Shown one piece after another: positions 55,200 to 64,000 of a DNA stretch of 64,000 nucleotides. The translations under genes were made by a program, and so were the position numbers. Position 1 is the first letter of the stretch. Each line of letters starts with the position of its first letter. The stretch is taken from assembly GCF_002105155.1 (NCBI RefSeq), contig NW_019029010.1, forward strand, positions 62,001 through 126,000, in the 5' to 3' direction. The notes beneath the pieces were generated by a model, which saw nothing but the letters and a program-made list of their open reading frames with translations, ran no database searches and had not been told where the DNA came from. The stretch comes from Lobosporangium transversale (Eukaryota > Mortierellomycota > Mortierellomycetes > Mortierellales > Mortierellaceae).

Positions 55200-56260
55200 A
55201 GATAAGATTATTGAAAAAAAAAAGAAGTTTCCTTTACAGTCGTGTGGAGAGTAGTGTTGATGAAGGAAAAGACAGCGAACAAGAAAAAGAATAAATGTGT
55301 TTTTTGATGGAGGTATTAATGTTTTTTTCTCACACACTGAATGCCAATTGTTGGGATCTTTCCTCTGTTCCCACGATTGAAATTTTTATTTTATTCCTGA
55401 TAAGAGTCACAGATGCATATGCATTTCGAGACATTCATTTGCATCGTAATTGCCCAAACATCATTCCCTTGCCGCTCTGTTATTGTACGACATCATCTTG
55501 CTAAACAAGCAATATTTATTATACAGCTATACAGCGTATTAATTGTTACATCCATTTAAAAACGTTTTATCCTTTAAGCCCATTTTCAATTTGGACAGAA
55601 ATAAGTTGTATCCGATATAAGCTAACATGGTTATCCTAAAAGTTATCCTATTCCCAAACGTTGATAATCGAATCGATCATGTCTTTTACATGTCCCACAA
55701 TATCCCATGGTTAATTCCGCATGGCCACCTGCAGAATTTGCAAACGTTCGCCGTCCTTTTCAATTAGCTTTTTAACTTACCTTTGGACAATTTTTTTTTT
55801 ATTCATTGGAATAATGTAAAAAGAAAACAGATAAAGCTTATTCTAAAGCAGATAAAACAATTAAAAACGCTGTATTACACATGAGTCACCGGATCATTCT
55901 ATGCTCTTCTCTTCCATTTGGCGTTTATAACTATTGCCTTAATAAACCTTTCGTAATTAATAACGGACTAACCAAAAAGTGGCATCCGTATGAGTCCCTG
56001 ATATAAACTGTCCATCAGATAGTTATGAGTGAATGGGGGAATGCGTATGGAATATATTTAAGCAAGAGGCATTGAGTCAATGGTGAATGGAGCAAATGTG
56101 TAAATTTGCGCCAATTAAAAGGCAGTCATGATCAAAATAATAGGGAAGGCGTCAGTTTATGCAAAAAAGCTGATCAATTACAGCTTAGCACAGACGTTTT
56201 TTTTCCTTTCAAATAGGGACATCTGTTACTCTCTTTTACTTGTTGCAACGTGAGTGAAAG

Positions 56261-56309
<49 letters not shown>

Positions 56310-56715
56310 ACTTTCATTGAAAGGCCGCCATTTCTACATGCTAAGTAAATATATATCTATACTACCTCTCTATCGGTGAACAATAATCATTAACTCACGA
56401 ACGCATGGGCACAGGTCAACGTCAGCTCCAGAAGACCATACCTTCAGCTAAAAATACATCTCAAATATTGTGTCCGTACAAGAGCACGCAAATATTACTA
56501 CAGGATGTTTATGTTAATGAAAAAATAGATATCTAAGAGATACCTCATACCAAGTTATCCATAAGACTTTTATTGTAAAACGAAACAAAGGAAAGGACAT
56601 GCTCACTCCTCTCATAATGCCGATCAGTGCCATCAATATCATCATATGAGCCGCTTGGAATAAAGTGTGTACCTTCAAACTCTTCATTACATTTGCTACA
56701 AATAAATTAATACCC
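55200..56715. other. Gene-free stretch upstream of THI5
   Basis: It holds the THI5 promoter and no supported gene. A T run of about 39 bases at 56264-56302 followed by A8 is one of the longest in the window. I searched it by eye for a thi-box and found none. Confidence 0.5.
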
Positions 56716-56725
56716 CTTGACTCCT

Positions 56726-57250
56726 TCACTTAGTGATCTGTCTTTTTTGGCTTCGTATCAAAATATCGCTGTTCTCAACGTTAGATTCGAATGGCGTAGA
56801 TGACTCTGTCATGCTCTCATGATTTACTTCTTGAAAAGTCGGACGCTGTGTTGGATCACCAACAGCTCCATGTTGTTCCAGAATCTTTCTGTTGCTTTCA
56901 CTCAAATCAGCTACATCTTGAATGCTTGCATTGAGAGCGTAAAGAGCTTTTTGCCCTGTGCTCCACTTCAGATGGATATGGCATTGGCCATCTTCTTCTT
57001 TGACAATCTGCCACATACGAACACAACCATCACTATATCCTGCCACCAGAAAATAATCTTCTTTGGAAACACCCCATTCAAGAGCCTGAATATATCCGCC
57101 TGCAAATGGAATATCAGCCAAGCACTGGGCTGATTCTGAGTCCCACAGTCGTGCCGCCCTGTCCTTACTAGCTGAGGCAATGTACTGGCCATCGCAAGAA
57201 TAAGATATGGCGACTATATTGTCGGTGTGCCCTTGAAGCGTATGCAACAC
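56726..57250 (-). pseudogene. WD40-repeat fragment, N-terminally truncated
   Basis: An open frame of about 174 codons with one clear WD40 repeat (LQGHTDNIVAISYSCDGQYI... ending AARLWD), a second (DYFLVAGYSDGCVRMW) and a polar tail. There is no in-frame ATG; a TGA lies a few codons upstream of the first repeat. It looks like the C-terminal end of a larger WD40 protein cut off by rearrangement. Such WD40 ends occur in fungal NLR-like and other repeat proteins; which parent it had cannot be told. Confidence 0.6.
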
Positions 57251-57350
57251 AGTCCGATGGCATCATGTAATGTAAATGAGCTTTCTCAAGAAATGTCATC
57301 TTGTCGACCTCTTGACTCCGAATAGCTCCATTAATTTTTTTTTTTTTAAG

Positions 57351-60066
57351 GTACGAGCCGAAAAGAATCAAATACCGCCCTGGATGCGTTATTGAGGTTA
57401 TTTACAAGCAACCACTCTCTGAATCCTTGAATGAAATTGTCGAAGACCTGGGTATCAAGGACGAAGAATTCTCTTCAGGACATATTCCTTCTGCGCCACC
57501 TCGTTTTGGTCCTCCCACAAGAAAACTCACTTTTCAAGTCAAGCAAGATATGACGTCTCTGATGAATACACTCATTGAAACTGTAGTTGAAAAAAACCGC
57601 CAAGGAAAGGCTTTAGATACATCGATGATTCAGTCTCTCATAGAATCAAATCTTCCTGCCGATTATGGACACCTCAGGAGCAATCCTGCGGTTACTCGTT
57701 CCGCACAAGCAGGTAGACCTATAAATTCCGGATTTGAGAATGCAGTTATGCGCAAGTTGGATGGGATTCAAGCGCTTGCTATTGAGATTTTTGAGCTCCA
57801 AAGACAGATGAATGATCGGCTGATTCTGATTGACCGCAAGACGGAGGCTATCTTGACCATGAACTACGAATTGCTTGAGTATACTATCCCGAGATTGTTT
57901 ATCGTATTACCAGATTACACAAGTGACACAAGTGATTGGGACCCAGCCAACAAACTACGCACCAGATTTCGCTTGCATTTTATTTGCGAGTGTGGAGAGC
58001 ACACTCAAGTACCTGGTAACAAAGATCCGCCGCACTACCCTCACCTTGCTCGTCATGAAGGATACATCATCAACAGACCGACAGAATTCTTTAAAAAGTA
58101 TGGGCCTTACGTGCTGGTGATGCTCGAGATGCTTAAGGCGGGAACAACATTTGGGGGATGTGTGCTGCCAGCGCTAAGCAGTTTAAAAATCGTAGAAACT
58201 CTCAGTATTGCACAGCTCGGTATCAACTCGATCAATCTCAAAACCATCGAAGGGGTTGACTACTCTCTGGCATTTCTGGAAGAAAATCGCACTCGATACC
58301 GAAAGTTAGGTCTAGAAGATTTGCATACGAGAAACCTAGCAGCTGAAAGTACATCGCGTTATGAGCTCGCTGCATATTTGGCCGGAGTTGATGGAGCAGA
58401 AGGAGTGGACTTGCGGCAGCTGAGCTCTTATTTGGCAATGAATGATACAGGGAACTTGTATGGGAATTTGTTTCGTGTTGTAGCCGAAAATGGTCATGTC
58501 AAATGGGTTTGTCGCGAACACTTCGACACTATGCAGGAACAGTCCTGCATCCGAAAAGTCAACGAGGCGATTAAAACAGGTGTATTTGATGTCCAACTTG
58601 GTAGAATTGAAATGTCTTTAAAATCCGCGATTGAAGCTTTAGAGATCTATCAAGCCATTGGTAAAATCAAGAGACTTCACGAACTTGATTTAATATTGCA
58701 ATGGGACCAAGAATATTTACACCTTGTCAGACTGAAGGATGCAATCTCGAAAGCGAAAATCAAGGCGGTCAAATTGACCTTGCTACAATCATCAAAAGCG
58801 TCGGATACCAACATCGAAAGGCCTAATCAACAATTATATAACCCTCTTTTCGAGATTATGCAGCTCTCTTCTACCCAATCTTTTGAAATCAACCAAGTCC
58901 CCAAGGATTTCCTTAAACAGTCCAGTCCGATGGAGGTCGATTTGCCGCATTTGAAGCATTTAAGCATTATTGGTTCATGGGCAGTGGATAGGAAAAGGAG
59001 AAGACAAGATATGGACAAAGATATTGAAAAACTTAAAGCGCTGGTCAAAAATGCAACAAAGCTCTCTAGCTTATCCTTAAACGTATCAATTGAACGATTA
59101 CCTAAAGTCTTCAATGCGCTTTCTCAATATCAGTCCTGCCTCGTTAATTTTGTCAACCTTGGCCTCCGTGTGTTGCCATCAATGAACGACGAATGTATTC
59201 AAAATAGTACTACTATCTTAGATCTTACACAACTGTTTCAGCTACATGGTGCGCAGTTGGAGACACTGGATCTTCGTAATCTTCGACTGGAAGGTGTTGT
59301 GGTGGAGGCTATAGTCAAGGCGACAGAGAGGGTTTCGAGGCTGAAGGAGCTGTACTGGCCCAACCGGAGCCAGTACCTTGACGACCAATATATCAAGAAC
59401 CTCGTTACAATTGCTGTTCAGTCCGATTGACGTCTTTTGCATATTGAAATGAATAATGTTGACACACAGGTACGATTACTGCAGTCGATTCCATGGAAGC
59501 GTATGCGCGAATTAAGGATTGAGGATGTTAATGATGGCTTCATGCCTGCTGACGTTTGGAAGGCAATAAGGACTGAGAAAACTATGCTGACGGCATTAAT
59601 AAATGGTATGAAGGGAGCAGCAGAGAGGCCTGAATTGAAATGCTTTAGGTATACTGCAAAGAAGCTCTATGCGGATGGGCGACGATTACTTGGTCATATC
59701 CTTTCCATGGTATCATTCAAACGCCTTGATTTAAGGATGGGATTGACTTGCGATCAGGTAGTTGAACTATTCCGCTCGATGGACAATCCACATGTGCAAC
59801 ATATTGTGCTACAGACGGAAGGCTGGAGCAAAAGCAACGTTCAGGCCGTCTTAGATACCCTTCTTCAACGTTTCACAAAGCTACAGTCAATCGTTTTGGG
59901 AGGCGCAGACATTACCAAGGAACAGGAAGAACAACTTCATTCCAAAGGGATTACGCTTGATGATGAATTACCAAGTGGCCACTCAATACAGAATATAAAA
60001 GATTTGATGGGCTGCGTCGTTGTAGAGGTGGATAGGTACTTGTCCATAAAGTCCCAAGTTGACTAG
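57351..60066 (+). pseudogene. Large LRR-like family protein, truncated and interrupted
   Basis: Coding-like sequence begins right after a TTTTTTTAAG acceptor at 57350 (YEPKRIKYRPGCVIEVIYK) with no ATG and no upstream exon in sight. It runs to a TGA at 59428-59430, then continues in the same frame to the TAG at 60064-60066. Features: a region with HYPHLARHEGYIINRPTEFF and KYGPYVLVMLEMLKAGTTFG, which I recall from expanded Mortierellaceae families, and then leucine-rich stretches (LETLDLRNLRLEGVVVEAIV). The internal TGA is followed by CGT and probably is a nonsense mutation. Head-to-head with the WD40 fragment. Confidence 0.65.
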
Positions 60067-60069
60067 TCT

Positions 60070-60430
60070 GTAACATACAATGCCTGTATATCAAAAACCG
60101 CACATATGCTAGCTAGAAAGAAAAATTTTGGCGAGATCAGCTCAAACAGAGATGTAGCCCTCACTCGATATTTAAGAAATAGAGAACAAATTATGTAATG
60201 TTCCTAGGGGATGTTGACTTAGGGAAAATGAATAGATATTATTACTATTATTAAGATAGTACGGTTGTATATGTCGAGCATTATCATTAGTATCTGATAC
60301 TGTCTATCCTTATCAAAGATATTGAAAGTATCGAGGCTTATAGAAGCTGGAAGGAAGAAATTATTTTATTTTATCGGCTATATGGAATAGAGCTATAGGC
60401 CATGGACTGCAATGTGTAAACTTAAGCGCC
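60070..60430. other. Short convergent intergenic region
   Basis: No gene seen between the LRR-like pseudogene and the GH17 gene; AT-rich, with likely 3' ends of both. Confidence 0.5.
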
Positions 60431-60435
60431 AAGCT

Positions 60436-61370
60436 TTAACTGGCTAAGCAATCGGGAAGTTTGACCTTCAGTTTCTTATCAATTGTCAACAGGCCCCAGA
60501 AGCCCTCGACTGCAGAACCAGGCCAAACCTTCCAAGGAGCATCAAAGAATTCAAAGTAATAATACGGAAGCTGTTTTGCATTCGCATCACAGAGCCATGT
60601 GTCAATAAATGTCTGCAGGTTAGGGATCGATGGGATGGATGCATTGGTGTTACTGCTTCCTGGGAATGTAGGCCAGCCCACTTCAGTGATCCAAATATCC
60701 AATGGATTGGCATTGCCCTGGCTCACAGCCGGCTTAACAGACTGCTCTAGGTATTTCCAGAACCATGAAGCAGCCTCTGAAACAGGTGCGCCTGAAAAGA
60801 ATGGATGTAAATTGACGCCGGCTTTATCCTCATGGTTCGTCAACGGAGGCTTGTTCGCGCTCTCGAGATCTGAAGTGAAAACAGGGATCTCAGGATGGCC
60901 CGATGCCACGACCTGGCTCTTCACTTGTTGAATATGAGCCAATAAAACATCCATGGGTTGATAGTTATCAAAGATGACCTCGTTACCGACCGAGACCCCA
61001 ATCACGTTCGACCAACCGTACTCCTTCATCACTGCAAAAAACTCGGCGGATTGACGGGTGAAAGTTGCACTGTCCTTATCGATCCAGATACCGACAACGA
61101 CTTTCAAGTCTAATTTGAGACGTTGAATCGCATCGATTGTATACCTGAGTACATTGCAATCTGTTCCGTAAAGACGCACACGCTTAGTTGTCTGCACAAG
61201 AAGCTGGAGCTCCTCATCCACAGTCTGTTGAGTGTTGTAGCAGTTAGGAAGCTGAGCGTTCAATGGAACGTAGGCCATGCCATAAAATACGCGTTTCAAC
61301 TGTTGGACTGTGTTAGGAACAACTGTACCGTCAGGCTTGGTCACTACAGGTGTCATTTTAGGGTGTTGAA

Positions 61371-61401
<31 letters not shown>

Positions 61402-61812
61402 TTTAGTTAGTAGGGCAAGAGGTTGATGTGGTGGAGCTCATGCAGGCGCTATTCATATTGGTATAGTGGATAGGAACATTAGTATACCTGTGTTCCCTTG
61501 AGCATGACCACTGCCTCCTTTGCTAGACTTATTGTCCTGATTCTTCTTGTGGACTGCAAAATACCAAGCCAAGACTGCAGCGGCAGCGATCAAGAGTAGA
61601 GCAATGGTACCCAAGACGACCACTTTGCACTTGCGAGACCTCTTTTTCTTGGCAGACGAGCCTCGCCGTGCCTTTGCTAGAGTATCAGCGCCAGCACCAA
61701 CACCAGCACCGGCGGTAGAAAGTTCAGCATGGCGTCTGCGCTCCTGTTGTCGATGTTGTTGAGGCGTCATGTTGGTCGCATAGGTCTCATCATGTTGTGG
61801 GTGCGGTGTCAT
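60436..61812 (-). CDS. Membrane-anchored GH17 glucan 1,3-beta-glucosidase
   Basis: Two exons, 61812-61488 and 61343-60436 (325 + 908 nt; 410 residues), with a 144-base intron containing a poly(A) run. N-terminal cytosolic part (residues 1-62) rich in Gln, Arg and Ala/Gly, then a membrane segment at about 63-87 (VVVLGTIALLLIAAAAVLAW), a Ser/Gly linker and the GH17 domain from about 120. Presumed acid/base Glu230 in SVGNEVIF and nucleophile Glu329 in WITEVGWP. This type II membrane layout is like Aspergillus BtgC-type enzymes that remodel wall beta-1,3-glucan. The ATG at 61812 is the first in frame; codons before it begin with GTG only. Acceptor GTAG at 61344 restores frame exactly. Confidence 0.87.
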
Positions 61813-61849
61813 GATTTTAGGATAAAATAAAAAAAGGCGCACAACGTGC

Positions 61850-62510
61850 TTGTGTGTCTGATATTAGATATTAGATTAAAGAAATAAATATGGATGAACG
61901 TGCGTTAGAGGGACAACTTGGATTAGAGAAGAGAAGACTGAAGAGATATGGATGTAAAGTATGATTAAAGTGCTTAGGTATCTAGCAATAGAAGGAAAGA
62001 GGTGGGAAGAGGCAAGAATGGAGCAGACCAATTGACATGGACAAGGGTGAATGAGACTCTTCATTGCGATGAGAGAATGATGACAGCGATGGGAGTACAG
62101 ACAATTACACTGTTTTTCAAGAGAAGAAACATTATTGAATGTTTTAATTATTTCAGGCACCGTTTGAATCAATTGAATTAAGCAATAGGATAATGATTGT
62201 TCCTGCATCGTCATTCGCTGGATTTTATTTCGATGACAGAATTATCTAAAGTTTAAATGTCTTTAATTCTTTACAAGCCAATTGAGATTAAGCCATGCCA
62301 TGGTCAACTCTGTACATGTATATATAATTATTATCATTATTCTGTAGCAATCAATTTGCTTTTTGATCCTTTAATGGTTCCTTAGCCTTACACGAATATC
62401 GCTTGTATTACAAAAATGAATATTATTTATTACTTTTTCTTTTTTTCTTTTTCTTTTTTGTTACAAAACAAGTGAAGAGAAGAAATAGTCCACTGCCTAT
62501 TCGTTGCTGG
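61850..62510. other. Gene-free stretch
   Basis: Upstream region of the GH17 gene and 3' region of the phosducin-like gene. Nothing else seen. Confidence 0.5.
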
Positions 62511-62514
62511 CCTT

Positions 62515-64000
62515 TCATACTCTATGAGTATAGGCATCGTCTTCATCACTATCCCTGGCTTCATAGGCCTTGTATCCATATTCTTTTATATCCCCACTCA
62601 GAATACCACGTCGACTTTCATTTCCTGATCCCGAGCTTAACTTCGACATCATATTCAGATCCTCAAACTGTGATGACATGGATGACATTGAAAAAACTGG
62701 TGAATCCAATGATGACTCAAAGAATGAACTCTCTCGTTGATATTGATCATGTGGAGAAAAGATCTTGTATCTAGACGAGTAAAAAAAAAAAGTGGTCAAA
62801 GGAAGGAGAAAAGTATAGAATTGTTAATTGAGATTATTTACATAGTTCCGCATCCTATATGTTTCTCATAACCATCGGGCTAACCAAGGCCAGTACATGA
62901 TAAAGAGAAGTAAACAAAAAGACTGAACACAATTTCAAAGCATACTTTGTAAAAAGATCTTCGAGTTCACTATCATCAAAATCCTCGCTGAGCTCATGAG
63001 TGATCATAACCAAGTTGGCGATCAAATCACCTGCTCGGTAGGCAAGAACTGTCGGAGAGACTTCCTCGTCAAAATCAACTTCACGCGCCTTAATCCTTAT
63101 AAATTTCGTCGTCGCATACCGTGCTGCCAACTGAATCAGGCATCCATCCAGTTTTTTGCATGCAGGATTATACTAACGTAAAGAGACGCAAAAAAAAAAA
63201 AAAAAAAAAAAAAAAGACGAAGGTGTTAGTGCTGTAGCTGCAGTACTCTTATCAAAAGAACATTCAAGAGTATAAGAATGTTAAATCATGGAGAAGAGAT
63301 GGTTTACCTCGCTGTAAATATGAATGACAACTGTGACATCTTTGCTTTCCATGTCAATCGCATTCACATATTGCGCTGCATTCATCTCCATCAACGATCC
63401 AAAGACTCTCTTCTTCCTAACTGAACTAGCTCCAGTCCCTGACTTGTCGGCTTTTGCAGCCCAGCTCATGTCCTGAAGCCGACTCCCTCGAATCCTTTCC
63501 AGAACGGCTTTCTCATCTTGATCCTCTTCTTCTAGTTCTCGTAATGCCTTTTCGTCCTCATCCTCTTCGTCTTCATCCAATAGTCCCTGTGCCTTCTTTT
63601 CTTGTCGTTCTCGTTCTTTGTCCTGACGATACGTTGTTGTCATTGGTGCCTTGGACAACATCCGCGCATTATAACTCTGTTGAGACGAAAGTCGTTTCTG
63701 CAACTGTTGTTGATGGTGGTATTTTTGGTCCGCGATAACTCCTTTAGGTCCTGTATTGGCACCAGTATCGCGTTCTGGGTATTTATTGGCGCCTGCTCCT
63801 ACTCCTGCTCCTCCTTTACCACCTGTTCTTGCTGACGATCCGATACGGCTTGAAGTCTTGCCATCTATTCGATCGATTTCTCCGTCTGTGAGTCCTCCTG
63901 TTTCAAGATCATCGTTATTGTTATAGTCATCTTTTGGGCGTGTGAATCGTAATTCGGATTCGGATTCTTCAGATTCAGATGCAGTTGAGCCCCAGTCTTC
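62515..64000 (-). CDS. Phosducin-like protein (thioredoxin-fold), partial at window edge
   Basis: Three exons visible: beyond 64000 to 63308, 63172-62946 and 62770-62515; phases fit (0, then 2). The visible part starts EDWGSTASESEESESE and runs through an acidic and Gly-rich segment, GPKGVIADQKYHHQQQ (typical phosducin N-terminal signature), a charged coiled-coil (LDEDEEDEDEKALRELEEED), then the thioredoxin-like domain: VTVVIHIYSEYNPACKKLDG, KFIRIKAREVDFDEEVSPT, VLAYRAGDLIANLV. It ends in a Ser-rich tail, KAYEARDSDEDDAYTHRV. Family members bind G-beta-gamma or help CCT fold Gbeta and related proteins. The N terminus lies outside the window. Confidence 0.88.

Noticed and set aside
55170-56500. 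A second TPP riboswitch upstream of THI5
   Set aside because: I looked for CUGAGA, ACCUGAU and GCGNAGGGAA on the minus strand. A TTCCCTTGCCGC stretch near 55457 is superficially similar but lacks the other elements.
1-64000. CRISPR arrays, rRNA genes, bacterial operons
   Set aside because: No regularly spaced repeats or rRNA-like sequence; introns, TATA promoters and secreted eukaryotic families show the DNA is fungal.

Overview
The window looks like a chromosome segment of an early-diverging filamentous fungus, most likely Mucoromycota or Mortierellomycota. Genes are small and often split by short GT-AG introns. Many encode secreted proteins in tight paralogue families. Long A/T homopolymer runs are very frequent, and one pseudogene resembles the WD40 and leucine-rich-repeat-like families that I recall as expanded in Mortierellaceae. 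The species assignment is inference from memory, not from a search.

Region 1 (1-16 kb) holds seven genes for a 142-144 residue secreted beta/gamma-crystallin-like protein, in strictly alternating orientation. The first four sit in a large nested palindrome centred near 6.2 kb. Its outer arms (314-3161 and 9160-12007) appear identical, while its inner arms are diverged. Copies 1-4 encode the same protein, copy 5 differs only in the signal peptide, and copies 6 and 7 are older paralogues.

Region 2 (16-26 kb) carries three members of a small secreted cysteine-rich family. Two more members lie at 48.4 and 51.5 kb. All share the spacing C-x14-CC-x15/16-C-x12/13-C-x11-C, and most share a core promoter. 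One member has lost the first cysteine. Another carries a long Asp/Gly/His tail.

Region 3 (26-46 kb) holds five secreted lipase-like alpha/beta hydrolase genes, each with three exons and constant second (104 nt) and third (95 nt) exons. Two are identical and form a second palindrome (arms about 3.25 kb, spacer 720 bp). One has lost its first GT donor, and another has Glu in place of the expected catalytic Asp. A dead Tc1-type transposase and a composite TA-flanked MITE lie just upstream of the last lipase.

Region 4 (50-64 kb) is mostly single-copy genes: a metallo-beta-lactamase-fold protein; an unrecognised 349-residue protein; THI5 for thiamine pyrimidine synthesis; two truncated head-to-head pseudogenes (WD40 and LRR-like); a membrane-anchored GH17 glucanase; and a phosducin-like protein running off the right edge. 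The most notable signal is a clear TPP riboswitch aptamer in the leader of the unrecognised gene, next to THI5. This marks that orphan as a probable new thiamine-regulated gene.

Coordinates of repeats and splice sites were read by eye. No alignment or search was run.
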